48,687 nt of DNA from an uncultured Mediterraneibacter sp. GTDB taxonomy: Bacteria > Bacillota > Clostridia > Lachnospirales > Lachnospiraceae. The notes below the pieces were generated by a model. It worked only from the letters and a program-made list of their open reading frames with translations. It was not told the DNA's origin and did no database searches. Shown here piece after piece: positions 8,543 through 16,686 of the stretch. The first letter of the stretch is position 1; each line of letters begins with the position of its first letter. Made by a program: the position numbers and the translations under genes. The stretch is from NCBI RefSeq assembly GCF_934309415.1, contig NZ_CAKRDI010000023.1, positions 1 to 48,687 on the forward strand, read 5' to 3'.

Positions 8543-8635
8543 ATGGAAGAAGGAAGTTTTAAGATTTGTAAAATAGATGAAAGAGATTATTTCGTAAATT
8601 TATTATATTATCATGCATTTGCAACTGCCAGTTGA
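8543..8635 (+). pseudogene. Short coding remnant containing the repeated IDERDY stretch
   Basis: ATG 8543 opens 30 codons (MEEGSFKICKIDERDYF, then hydrophobic and stop). The IDERDY codons are the 20-bp repeat also found at 4205-4224. There is no good ribosome site and no recognisable family. It may be the 5' end of a gene lost by recombination. Confidence 0.3.
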
Positions 8636-8731
8636 CAGAATTTCAGCCTGATTTGGTAGCCTGCAACCGGAAAATCCGATACAATAAGTTCATAACATCT
8701 GGATGAAAACTCAAAAAGGAGGAAAATAGAT

Positions 8732-9733
8732 ATGATCTTATCAGAAAAAATCGCAGAAGAGCGAAAGAAAAACGGATGGTCGCAGGAAGAATTAGCAGAG
8801 AAACTTTCAGTATCACGTCAGGCTGTTTCTAAATGGGAGAGTGCGCAGTCTGTCCCGGATCTGCAGAGAGTACTTCGTATGGCAGAAATCTTTGGTGTTA
8901 GTACAGATTATCTGTTAAAGGATGAAATAGGAAAAGAAGAGTTTGAAAAAATCTCGGATTACAGGACAGAAGATACAGCACTACGGAATGTATCTATGGA
9001 AGAGGCAAATCGCTTTCTGGAATGGAAGCAGAAACATGCAGCAATACTGGCAGGGGCAGTTGCTCTTTGTATCATGAGTCCGGCGCTGCTCATTTTCCTG
9101 TCAGGTCTTTCTGGTACAACGGGTGGAAAGCTGAGTGAGAATACTGCAGCGGGGATTGGAATTTCTGTGTTATTGGTGATGGTTTCCGTTGCAGTTGCTA
9201 TTTTTATTTCTTATGGGATTCATGGAAAAGCATACGAGTATTTAGAAAAGGAACTGATCGAAACTGCCTATGGAGTAAAAGGGCTTGTGAAAGAAAAGAA
9301 ACAAAATTATGAAGGTACTTATACAAGAGGGATTATAATGGGAGTAGGTTTTTGTATTCTTTCGGTTATTCCGCTTTTAATTGTGGGTATAATGAAACAA
9401 CCAGATTCTATGATTACCGGTAGTGTGGCGCTTCTTCTTTTACTTGTTGCAGCAGGCGTATATTTGATTGTTCGTGTCAGCGTAATCAATGGAAGTTACG
9501 ATATGTTGCTTCAGGAAGGAGAATATTCCAGGCAGGAAAAAGTTGTAAAGAAGAAGCTGGAAATTTTTTCAACTGTTTACTGGTGCACTGCAACTGCTAT
9601 TTATCTCGCATGGAGTTTCGGGAGTATGCGTTGGGATTATACCTGGATTCTGTGGCCGGTAGCGGGAGTTCTATTCGGTGCAGTATCTGCAGTTGCAAGA
9701 GGAATTTTAGGGAGGCGTGATTTGTTACAATAA
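8732..9733 (+). CDS. XRE-family HTH regulator fused to a membrane domain
   Basis: The 333-residue protein starts behind a strong AAAGGAGGAAAA. Residues 5-62 form a Cro/CI HTH (WSQEELAEKLSVSRQAVSKWESAQSVP, in part). The remainder holds about six hydrophobic segments in three pairs, near residues 105-130, 140-165, 205-230, 235-255, 280-300 and 305-325. This layout is common in Firmicutes, where such proteins are proposed membrane-bound regulators of nearby genes or of stress responses. No partner operon is evident. Confidence 0.85.
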   Translation: MILSEKIAEERKKNGWSQEELAEKLSVSRQAVSKWESAQSVPDLQRVLRMAEIFGVSTDYLLKDEIGKEEFEKISDYRTEDTALRNVSMEEANRFLEWKQKHAAILAGAVALCIMSPALLIFLSGLSGTTGGKLSENTAAGIGISVLLVMVSVAVAIFISYGIHGKAYEYLEKELIETAYGVKGLVKEKKQNYEGTYTRGIIMGVGFCILSVIPLLIVGIMKQPDSMITGSVALLLLLVAAGVYLIVRVSVINGSYDMLLQEGEYSRQEKVVKKKLEIFSTVYWCTATAIYLAWSFGSMRWDYTWILWPVAGVLFGAVSAVARGILGRRDLLQ

Positions 9734-9773
9734 GGGATTGAAAAATTTTTGATGAAAGAATCAATTTGAATTA

Positions 9774-9860
9774 GAGTGTGTCTTAAAAATGCTTTTAGTA
9801 AGATGTATGTCATAAAGTAGGATGTGCAGATTGCAGGAATGATTTTTGAGATACGCTCCA
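9774..9860 (+). repeat. Family B palindromic repeat, copy 1
   Basis: About 85 bp between the HTH and AAA genes is related, in inverted orientation, to 33578-33663. Shared blocks include AAGATGTATGTCA and CAGATTGCAGGAATGATTTTT. The ends form an imperfect inverted repeat (GTGTCTTAAAAATG against GATTTTTGAGATACGC). No target duplication is evident. Confidence 0.65.
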
Positions 9861-9897
9861 GCATGACAGATACAGTTATTGATAGAAGGAAAATTTG

Positions 9898-10614
9898 ATG
9901 AACAGTCAATTTATACAAGGCGTCTTATTTGAGTGGAATAAAATAGATGACGACAGCTATTTAAAGAAAATAGAAGCGTTTAAAGATATTGAAGAACTTG
10001 AGTTTAAGAATCCGATCACCTTTTTTGTTGGAGAAAATGGAAGTGGAAAGTCAACATTGTTGGAAGCGATTGCAGTAGCATATGGATTTAACCCGGAGGG
10101 TGGGACTAAGAACTATATGTTTTCTACACATGATACGCATTCAGAATTGTGTGATGCAATCCGAATTTCCAAAGGGTTCAGGAAAGAAAGCTGGGGATAT
10201 TTTTTAAGAGCGGAAAGCTTCTATAATGTTGCGACTCAGGAAGAGGAGTATGCAGACTTCAGACATCCTTCCGCCAGATATCATGAAAAATCGCATGGAG
10301 AGAGTTTCCTGGCATTGGCACAGAACAATCTGCGGGCAAATGGATTGTATCTTTTTGATGAGCCGGAAGCAGCATTATCTCCACAGAGACAGCTTACATT
10401 ATTGATGGAAATATATAAGTGTGCCAGAGAAGGATCCCAATTTTTTATCGTTACACATTCGCCCATTTTACTGGGAATTCCAGGTGCGGATATCTATTGT
10501 TTTGATGATGGGAAGATACATCTGTGTGAATATGAGGAAACAGAAAGTTATCAAGTGACAGAGATGTTTATAAATAACAGACAGATGCTGTTAGACAGAC
10601 TATTAAATGAGTAG
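9898..10614 (+). CDS. Stand-alone AAA/ABC-type ATPase (AAA_21-like)
   Basis: The 238-residue protein has Walker A GENGSGKST at about residues 43-51. A signature-like SHGESFLAL follows near 131, then Walker B LYLFDEPEAALSP and an H-loop FIVTHSPIL. This is the compact RecF/ABC-like ATPase layout without transmembrane partner or coiled-coil insert. Such proteins are common orphans in Firmicutes. It has no nuclease neighbour, so a defence role is not supported. AGAAGGAAA precedes ATG 9898. Confidence 0.8.
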   Translation: MNSQFIQGVLFEWNKIDDDSYLKKIEAFKDIEELEFKNPITFFVGENGSGKSTLLEAIAVAYGFNPEGGTKNYMFSTHDTHSELCDAIRISKGFRKESWGYFLRAESFYNVATQEEEYADFRHPSARYHEKSHGESFLALAQNNLRANGLYLFDEPEAALSPQRQLTLLMEIYKCAREGSQFFIVTHSPILLGIPGADIYCFDDGKIHLCEYEETESYQVTEMFINNRQMLLDRLLNE

Positions 10615-10654
10615 TTTGGATTGTGTACTTTCTTAATTGTTAAAAATTGAATAG

Positions 10655-10706
10655 AAAAGAGCCAGAATTGTACTGAAGAAATTGAAAGTATAAGTCTGGC
10701 TTTTTA
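10655..10706 (+). terminator. Intrinsic terminator after the AAA ATPase gene
   Basis: AGCCAGA (10660-10666) pairs with TCTGGCT (10695-10701), with extra AAAA/TTTT flanking and partly paired interior bases (TACT/AGTA). A T-run follows immediately. Confidence 0.7.
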
Positions 10707-10842
10707 AAGTAAAGCTATTAATGTTATAACCAAATTATATAGAAATCTATTATTGGAGTGTGATATACTGAAAAAAGTAATGAGGTGATTTTTATATAAG
10801 AAATAAATATTGCATTGGAAAGCAGTTAGGAGGAATTTCATA

Positions 10843-11067
10843 ATGAATGGGAACACAGAAATTACTTTTATGCAGACCAGATTAATCAGACTTGCTTCGG
10901 AAGAGTGGCATTTGTCAATTGATCAAATTATTAATTTGTTCAAAAAAGTAGATGTTTTGGGATATATAGAAAAAGGGTATGGAATTTTTCATTGCGAAGG
11001 CGATGAAGCGGTGCTTGAGGATATTACAGAATTTCTTGAAAGAAAGGGGATAAAGATAAATGCTTGA
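10843..11067 (+). CDS. DUF3791-family protein, first gene of a three-gene cassette
   Basis: The 74-residue protein (TFMQTRLIRLASEEWHLS, then FKKVDVLGYIEKGYGIFHCEGDEAV in part) matches DUF3791, small helical proteins nearly always encoded just before a DUF3990 gene. TTAGGAGGA precedes ATG 10843. It overlaps the DUF3990 start by 8 bp, so translation is probably coupled. By position and size it would be the antitoxin-like or chaperone-like partner, if the cassette is a toxin-antitoxin system. That role is inference. Confidence 0.75.
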   Translation: MNGNTEITFMQTRLIRLASEEWHLSIDQIINLFKKVDVLGYIEKGYGIFHCEGDEAVLEDITEFLERKGIKINA

Positions 11068-11626
11068 GTTAAAAGACGGATTTATTCTTTATCATGGAAG
11101 TTATTGCGAAGTAAAAGAACCGGATCTTACAAAATGTGCTAAAAGAAAAGATTTTGGTCAGGGATTCTATTTAACTACATCAAAGAAACAGGCAGAAAGT
11201 TTTTTAAGAACTTCCATAGCCAAGGCGATAGCGGCTGGGAAAATTGAGGAAAAACAAAATTATGGCTATATTTCAACGTTTGAGTTAAAACTTTCAAGGG
11301 ATCTTAAAACTCATATTTTTGAGGATGCGGATGTTGACTGGTTACACTGTATTGCTGCGCACAGAAAGAAAAAAATGTTTGTTGAAGTTGAACGTGAAAT
11401 GGCAAAGTATGATATTATTGCAGGAAAAATTGCTGATGATGCAACGAATGCCACCCTTACAGCTTATCTTGCGGGAGTTTTTGGAACAGCAGGCAAGAAA
11501 GAAGCTGATGATTTCTGTATCAAGCAGTTACTACCTAATAAATTAAAAGATCAATATTGTTTCAAAACACAGGCTGCGATTGAGTGTCTGAAATTTGTGG
11601 AGGGTGAAAAGGTATGCCTGAAGTAG
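11060..11626 (+). CDS. DUF3990-family protein, putative ADP-ribosyltransferase-like
   Basis: The 188-residue protein opens with LYHGSYCEVKEPDLTKC, then KDFGQGFYLTTSKKQAESF. This combination (H-G-S near the start, GQGFYLT about 25 residues later) looks like the nucleotide-binding core of ADP-ribosyltransferase-fold proteins. I recall DUF3990 being grouped with that fold, but cannot confirm it here. The C-terminal part (TAYLAGVFG, FKTQAAIECLKF) is family-specific. The gene overlaps both neighbours (8 and 13 bp), typical of a tightly balanced cassette. Catalytic activity and target are unknown. Confidence 0.75.
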   Translation: MLELKDGFILYHGSYCEVKEPDLTKCAKRKDFGQGFYLTTSKKQAESFLRTSIAKAIAAGKIEEKQNYGYISTFELKLSRDLKTHIFEDADVDWLHCIAAHRKKKMFVEVEREMAKYDIIAGKIADDATNATLTAYLAGVFGTAGKKEADDFCIKQLLPNKLKDQYCFKTQAAIECLKFVEGEKVCLK

Positions 11627-11862
11627 CTATTTCAAAAGAAAAAATGGATTATACGATAGATCTTCTTATTACCATGGTAACGGAGGAAATTGCCGAAGAA
11701 ACAGGCAAAGACAGAAAGGATGTATTAACGGATTTTTTATGCTCTAAGACAGGTAAGGCATTATATGATGAGAAAACAAAACTCTGGTGTAATGGACCAT
11801 CGTATATAGTCGAATTGTATATGGAGGAGTTAAAGAAAGGTTACTGTTCAGACCAAAGCTAA
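11614..11862 (+). CDS. Small third protein of the DUF3791/DUF3990 cassette, C-terminus altered by an insertion
   Basis: This 82-residue helical protein starts at ATG 11614, overlapping the DUF3990 end by 13 bp behind GGAGGGTGAAAAGG. A central stretch (SKTGKALYDEKTKLWCNGPSYI, in part) is typical of small partners found beside DUF3990 genes. Its final residues (GYCSDQS) come from a mobile element entering at 11840. Removing the element gives a 76-residue protein ending ELKKV and a TGA at 11985-11987. The change trims nothing important, so the protein may still work. Confidence 0.75.
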   Translation: MPEVAISKEKMDYTIDLLITMVTEEIAEETGKDRKDVLTDFLCSKTGKALYDEKTKLWCNGPSYIVELYMEELKKGYCSDQS

Positions 11863-11974
11863 TCACCTTGCTTTGAGGATGCACGTTTTGGTCTGAATGC
11901 ATCTCGCCCATCGTCGTAGACGATTCTAAATGGCGAGATGTGTTACTGTTTGCAGCTATGCTGTGAACAGTAAC
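11840..11974 (+). mobile_element. Long-form mini-element (family A) at the end of the cassette
   Basis: 135 bp, from GTTACTGTTCAGACC to GTGAACAGTAAC, flanked by a perfect 8-bp duplication AAAGAAAG (11832-11839 and 11975-11982). The left hairpin is shortened, but its CAAAG/CTTTG arm keeps pairing with a compensated base pair relative to CATAG/CTATG in other copies. The right 33 bp are the palindromic unit. Confidence 0.9.
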
Positions 11975-12041
11975 AAAGAAAGTCTGATATGAAAGGAATG
12001 TTTTTCAGATAAACAGTAAAAAAGAGGAACATGCGATATAC

Positions 12042-12068
12042 TGAACGCAAAGAACTGTTTAACGTTCA
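12042..12068 (+). promoter_or_regulatory. Candidate LysR operator
   Basis: TGAACG (12042-12047) and CGTTCA (12063-12068) form an inverted repeat about 27 bp before the lysR start. A possible -10 box, TATACT, lies at 12037-12042. The position suits autoregulation. Only one dyad is present. Confidence 0.45.
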
Positions 12069-12094
12069 AATTTTTATAAGAGAGGTGTTTTTTC

Positions 12095-13003
12095 ATGCAG
12101 ATCAATTCCTCGCAGATCCAATGTTTTCTTGCTACGGCAAGGACTAAAAATTTCACCCGTGCTGCACAGGAACTGTATATTTCACAACCCGTGCTCAGTC
12201 GAAAAATAGCATCGATGGAAGAAGAACTGGGAGTGACTTTGTTTGATCGTTCCGGTAAGGTGGTGCAGCTGACAGCCGCAGGAGAAAAGTTGCAGGAGTT
12301 TTTTCAGAACTATGTGGAAGAACTGGATTCACTTCTGACCGAGCTTGCACAGGAACGTGAATCTGAGGAAACTCAGTTGAGGCTTGGTATTTTTGAAGGA
12401 TGCGATTTAAGTGACTTTTTGCAGTCGATGTTGTTTGATCTGCGTATTCAATACAAAAATATGTTGGTAATGCTGGAAAGTGGCAGTGGCATGCAACTTC
12501 AGCAGGGACTGCAAAATGGGAGATATGATGCTATCTTACTTCTCCGGGTAACTGCTGATGCATTGGAGAAGACCGGAATGCTGCATGGAAGTACAATAGA
12601 TAATCTGTTTACTGTAGAGCGGTGCATCATTTATTCGGATAAAAATCCGATTGCCGGACAGGAAAATCTGACTTTGGACAGTTTCAAAGGACAGACGTTA
12701 CTTTGTCTGCAAAATGACCAGGTACCGGAAGCCATTGTTACAAATAAAAAGCTGTTCGATACGGCAGGCTGGATGCCGAAGATCCAGATGCTGCCAAGTA
12801 TGGATGCGGTGTCTATGGCGGTGCTGGCCGGGATGGGCTTTGCTATTCTGGACGATTCTACCCGTATTTTCAACTATAATCGTATCCATCACATCATGTT
12901 GGGAGAGCGACATACCATTTGTCTGGTGACTTTACAGAAAGAGACAAATGCAGCAAAAATATTGAGAGAGTATTTATTGAGTCGTTACTCACCAGAAGAA
13001 TAA
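12095..13003 (+). CDS. LysR-family transcriptional regulator
   Basis: The 302-residue protein has the LysR winged HTH at residues 6-65 (IQCFLATARTKNFTRAAQEL, then QPVLSRKIASMEEELGVTLF, then LTAAGE). A periplasmic-binding-protein-like effector domain follows from about residue 90. AGAGAGGTG precedes the start, at slightly long spacing. The adjacent downstream genes on the same strand (permease, glycosidase, dehydrogenase, LVIVD) are all deletion remnants, so its original regulon may be gone apart from the PTS EIIA gene. The inducer is unknown. Confidence 0.9.
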   Translation: MQINSSQIQCFLATARTKNFTRAAQELYISQPVLSRKIASMEEELGVTLFDRSGKVVQLTAAGEKLQEFFQNYVEELDSLLTELAQERESEETQLRLGIFEGCDLSDFLQSMLFDLRIQYKNMLVMLESGSGMQLQQGLQNGRYDAILLLRVTADALEKTGMLHGSTIDNLFTVERCIIYSDKNPIAGQENLTLDSFKGQTLLCLQNDQVPEAIVTNKKLFDTAGWMPKIQMLPSMDAVSMAVLAGMGFAILDDSTRIFNYNRIHHIMLGERHTICLVTLQKETNAAKILREYLLSRYSPEE

Positions 13004-13020
13004 TAAAATTGAAAAATTGT

Positions 13021-13064
13021 GCCGTCTGGCCTTGTGTGTAAAAACAAGGTCAGGCGGCTTTTTT
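13021..13064 (+). terminator. Strong intrinsic terminator after lysR
   Basis: A long imperfect stem pairs GCCGTCTGGCCTTGT (13021-13035) with ACAAGGTCAGGCGGC (about 13044-13058). TTTTTTG follows. Confidence 0.9.
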
Positions 13065-13209
13065 GTCATTTATGCACAAATTTAACCTCTCAAAATCAGC
13101 ACAATCACAACGATGCAAAAACTGTATAGGAGCGATACAAAGTCGATATTGGACTTTCCGGGAGACCTTGGATACAATCGAATCACAGCAAAGAGCGGAG
13201 GTAAAAAAC

Positions 13210-13611
13210 ATGAAAATACTTAAACCGATTCAGAAAATTCCAGGTGGACTGATGTTGATTCCGATGGCAGTTGCAGCCGTGGTTAACACATTCTTTCCAC
13301 AGGTGATGCAGATTGGAAATCCATTCAGTGCTGTGTTTTCCAATAAAGGAACCATGTGTGTGGTTGGAATCCTACTCGTATTCGCAGGAATTCAGACCCG
13401 GCCGGTACAGTTAGTACAGAGCCTGCGCCGCAGTGGTATTCTGGTGGGATTAAAACTGATTCTGAATATTCTCCTATGTACGGCTGCGTTGGCGATGTTC
13501 GGACAGGAAGGTCTTGCGGGTATTTCCATTCTGGCTTTTGCAGCTGCTCTCACCAGTTGCAACCCCGGTGTATACATTGCCCTGATGGAAAGTCTGGGAG
13601 ATGACAGAGCA
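13210..13611 (+). pseudogene. KdgT-like 2-keto-3-deoxygluconate permease, 3' truncated
   Basis: AGCGGAGGTAAAAAAC precedes ATG 13210. The first ~130 residues match the KdgT transporter family (MKILKPIQKIPGGLMLIPM, then PFSAVFSNKGTMCVVGILL, and AALTSCNPGVYIALMESLGD). Full members are about 310-330 residues. At about 13611 the sequence changes frame and family into a glycosidase fragment, and the permease frame ends at 13695 in out-of-frame residues. First of four consecutive truncated genes. Confidence 0.8.
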
Positions 13612-13990
13612 GCTTGTGTATCAGGCGGCACATCATCAGCTGCTTGCCAGTGCAAAAGTAGTGGCTCTTGCACACGACATCGATCCGGAAAATAAAATGG
13701 GATGTATGCTGGCAGCGGGCAATGTCTATCCGTACAGTTGTGATCCAAAGGATGTGTGGACTGCATTTCGTCAGGAACATGAATCGTATACATTTCTGGA
13801 TGTACAGATTAAAGGAAGATATCCGTATTATTTGAAAAATCAACTGGAAGAAAAAGGAATCCATATCCAGACAAAACCGGAGGATGACGAAATTCTGGCA
13901 AACGGTACAGTGGATTATCTGGCACTGAGTTATTATTCCACCCGTGTGGCAGGTGCAGAAGGAAAGCATCCACAGGGGGAAGGGAATGCT
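13612..13990 (+). pseudogene. GH1 6-phospho-beta-glucosidase, internal fragment only
   Basis: About 125 codons match the middle of family 1 glycosidases. The stretch VYQAAHHQLLASAKVVALAH, the IGCML-like MGCMLAAGNVYPYSCDP, and VDYLALSYYSTRV correspond to the region between the acid/base and nucleophile motifs of enzymes of about 470 residues. The N-terminal part with the acid/base (NEP motif) and the C-terminal nucleophile region are gone. It is joined to the permease fragment upstream and a dehydrogenase fragment downstream. Confidence 0.75.
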
Positions 13991-14582
13991 GTGGAAACAG
14001 CAACACTGGCGCAGGGATGTGAGGGCGTGACCATTCTGGGACAGGGCGATATCAATGCCGCTCTGTTAGATCTGTGGGCGGATATGGGAGTAAAATATCT
14101 TTCCACACGGACGATTGGTTTCAATCACATTGATCTTGCTCACGCAGCCCAAAGAGGTATTAAAGTATGCAATGCAAGTTATCCGCCTTCTGGTGTGGCA
14201 GATTTTACGTTGATGCTCATGCTGATGTGCCTGCGTAATTACAAACAGGCTCTCTGGCGTGGTTATCATCAACTGTGCCCGTGGGGAGCTGGCGGATGTG
14301 GATGCTCTTATCAAAGGAATTGAACGTGGCAAGATCGGTGCACTGGGACTGGATGTAGTAGAGTTTGAAGAAGGAATTACCCATGTAGATCACAGAATCG
14401 ACATTCTGGCTAACCGGCACATGGCGTATCTGCGTCAGTTCCGAAATGTAGTTATGACACAGCATATGGCATTTTATACCGATACTGCTGTGCACAGCAT
14501 GGTATGCTGCGGCGTGCAGGGAATTGTAGAAATGAAGCAGACAGGCAGCTGTCCGACTGAATTGAAAGGAGTATGTAAGTAA
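13991..14582 (+). pseudogene. D-lactate/2-hydroxyacid dehydrogenase, N-terminus and NAD domain deleted
   Basis: The frame matches D-2-hydroxyacid dehydrogenases from GCEGVTILGQGDIN through GVKYLSTRTIGFNHIDLAHA to CLRNYKQALWRG. It then jumps at 14256-14263 directly to VVIINCARGELADVDALIKG and continues to TELKGVCK, in another frame. Missing are the start and about 100 residues holding the GxGxxG nucleotide-binding motif. The junction bases GGCGTGGT fit the expected sequence on both sides, suggesting microhomology-mediated deletion. Confidence 0.8.
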
Positions 14583-15152
14583 TGACACAGCGTAAAGAAC
14601 CGATTATGAAAAATATGGAGCTTATCGGCTATGATGATTTAAATGGAAAGCCGGGATTTCAGATGGCTTTGTACCGTACAGCGGAAGGAAAATATTACCT
14701 CTACTCAGCCAATGAACATGATTGGGATTGTGGAAGTGACGGATCCTTCGAACCCAAGTCTGATTTCTGTTTTACCTTATCCGGAGGTACCGGAAGGTTA
14801 CACACATGGTCAGAACTTTAATATCGTTGATGGTGTGCGTTGCCCGTTTGGTCCACACAATATGTTTGATGCTATGGGGCCGGACTGGTATGAGTGCCGT
14901 ACAGACCGTATCTACAATGCTTATTTCAATGCCGGGTTGCGTATTTATGATGTGAGTGATCCGTTTGTACCGAAGGAAATCGCTTATTTCCTGCCGCCGG
15001 ATCCGGAAAAAGATCTGTTTAACAATGCTGATGGTACGTTGGTGCCTGGACCACGTGTGGCTATTACTGAGGATGTCCTCGTGGATGACAGAGGCTATAT
15101 CTATGTGGATACCTATATGGATGGTGTGTATATTCTCAAATGTACCTGTTGA
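14582..15152 (+). pseudogene. LVIVD-repeat protein, internally deleted and frameshifted
   Basis: The start (ATG 14582) overlaps the dehydrogenase stop region, and MKNMELIGYDDLNGKPGFQM reads for about 50 codons. At about 14715-14725 the coding switches frame to IVEVTDPSNPSLISVLPYPE, then RIYDVSDPFVPKEIAYF. These are LVIVD/beta-propeller repeats. The frame ends at 15152 (YMDGVYILKCTC). The repeats suggest a surface or periplasmic propeller protein of much greater original size. The deletion removed several repeats. Confidence 0.7.
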
Positions 15153-15191
15153 GGATAGAAAAAGGAAAATCTGTAAATAGAGGAGGATTTT

Positions 15192-15734
15192 ATGGGATTT
15201 TTAAAGAATTTATTTAAGGAAAAAGAGAAGCAAAAAGAACAGCCATTGTTTCAGGAACAACCACTATTTCAGGCACAGCCGATGACGGTACTCATGCCGA
15301 TGAAAGGTTTTGCCATGCCACTGGAACAGTTGTCAGATGAAATTTTTTCCAGTGGAACACTGGGCAGGGGCTGTGGGATTGAGCCGGTCGGAGATACAGT
15401 TTATGCTCCGTTTGACGGAACTGTGGTTCAGGTTGCCGAGACAAAACATGCTATAGGGATGGAAAGTGCAGATGGAATTGAGATACTGATCCATGTTGGA
15501 ATGGATACTGTGGAAATGAACGGAGAAGGATTTAAGACCCTTGTGAAACAGGGGGATTCCATTAAGGCAGGAACTCCCCTGCTGAAAATTGATCTGAAAG
15601 CAATCAGGGAGGCCGGTCATCCGACAGAAACAGCTGTTGTTGTGACGAATTCGGATGACTTTGCAGATATCAAACTGATGGAAGCAGGAGATATTGAAAC
15701 AGGAATGCCACTGCTCAGGATGTCAGCCATTTGA
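15192..15734 (+). CDS. PTS glucose-type EIIA component
   Basis: The 180-residue protein is an intact EIIA of the glucose family. It contains TKHAIGMESADGIEILIHVGMDTVEMNGEGF (quoted in part), with the helper histidine in KHAIG and the phosphorylated histidine in ILIHVGMDT. The N-terminal 30 residues are an unusual linker rich in Q, P, L and F with a near repeat (QPLFQEQPLFQAQP), hinting at a tether formerly linked to other domains or a membrane partner. AGAGGAGG precedes ATG 15192. It ends a run of broken genes and has no EIIBC partner here, so it may serve as a trans-acting EIIA. Confidence 0.9.
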   Translation: MGFLKNLFKEKEKQKEQPLFQEQPLFQAQPMTVLMPMKGFAMPLEQLSDEIFSSGTLGRGCGIEPVGDTVYAPFDGTVVQVAETKHAIGMESADGIEILIHVGMDTVEMNGEGFKTLVKQGDSIKAGTPLLKIDLKAIREAGHPTETAVVVTNSDDFADIKLMEAGDIETGMPLLRMSAI

Positions 15735-15749
15735 TAAAGTATTACGTTA

Positions 15750-16385
15750 TTATTTCCGAGCGACAAGATGAGCACGGAAGCCTTTCTGCTTCTCCATAGT
15801 CAGTACAGTAAAACCGGCGTTTTCTGCCATAGCGATGAATTCTGCCGGTTTATGTATTTTTACATCGCCGTGTCCGACCAGATTGGCCAACGGCATTTCC
15901 AGATGATTCATCAGCCAGACGATGAAATTTGAAGAGGTATAATCGCGAAGGATCAGGCGGCCGTCTTTTCGAAGAACACGATACGCACTGTTAAAAAAGT
16001 CCTGAGGATTCGGATAGTGATGAAAACTGTTAGCACAGATGATCGCATCAAAAGAATCCTCTGCGAAGGGCAGATTCTCACTGTCTCCTACAAGAAATTC
16101 TGTGTTGGAAAGATTTTTTGCCTGAGCGACCTGAATCATTTCAGGAGTGAGATCAAGGCCGACATAATGCTTCTCTGGATATTTTTCATGAAGGAGCTCA
16201 ATCATCGGTCCGGTTCCGCATCCGCAGTCAAGTACATCGTGGAAAGCTTCTTTTTCCAGTTCTGCCAGAATTGGCGGATAGTCATCTTTACACATTTCAT
16301 AAATACCGGCATGTCCGCTGTCGTAAATCTTAGCAGCCTGTGTAAATTCTTTGATGGAAAGCTGTTTATATTCTTCAGGTGTCAT
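15750..16385 (-). CDS. Class I SAM-dependent methyltransferase
   Basis: The 211-residue protein has the Rossmann methyltransferase motifs: VLDCGCGTGPM (motif I, about residue 51), YVGLDLTPEMI (motif II), GDSENLPFAEDSFDAIICANSFHH in part (motifs III-IV) and VLRKDGRLILRDY. This is the Methyltransf_11 class, related to UbiE/Coq5 enzymes. AAGGAGAAT precedes the start on the minus strand. It is convergent with the EIIA gene and divergent from the purine block. The substrate is not deducible; small-molecule methylation is most likely. Confidence 0.88.
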   Translation of the reverse strand: MTPEEYKQLSIKEFTQAAKIYDSGHAGIYEMCKDDYPPILAELEKEAFHDVLDCGCGTGPMIELLHEKYPEKHYVGLDLTPEMIQVAQAKNLSNTEFLVGDSENLPFAEDSFDAIICANSFHHYPNPQDFFNSAYRVLRKDGRLILRDYTSSNFIVWLMNHLEMPLANLVGHGDVKIHKPAEFIAMAENAGFTVLTMEKQKGFRAHLVARK

Positions 16386-16686
16386 AGAAAGATTCTCCTT
16401 AATACTAATTTATAAGAAAAGTTAGATATTTCTAACCAAACAGTATCATAAACAAGAGTGAAAGTCAAAGAAAATAACGAAATCAAAATATAAAAACCAA
16501 CGGGTAATTAACTCGAGAAGAACCTGTAGTTAGCACAGTGCTTTATAAGAAATTCTTATTAATATATCCAAGGAAATATAATCATTCCAAAATGACGAAA
16601 ATGAGAAAAAATGTGCTATTATCTAAACAGAGGCAACTTGACACGATTTAAACGCCTTAATAATTAAATAAAGCAGAAAATTCTTC

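Noticed and set aside
8465..8731. Small RNA between the PhzF fragment and the HTH gene
   Set aside because: No strong promoter-terminator pair; only a short coding remnant is seen.
9898..10614. AAA ATPase as an antiphage defence gene
   Set aside because: There is no nuclease, RT or effector partner. The compact ATPase is a common orphan in Firmicutes.
16540..16640. Possible purine riboswitch ahead of ade
   Set aside because: The AT-rich sequence before the structured leader does not show the conserved junction and kissing-loop pattern of purine aptamers.
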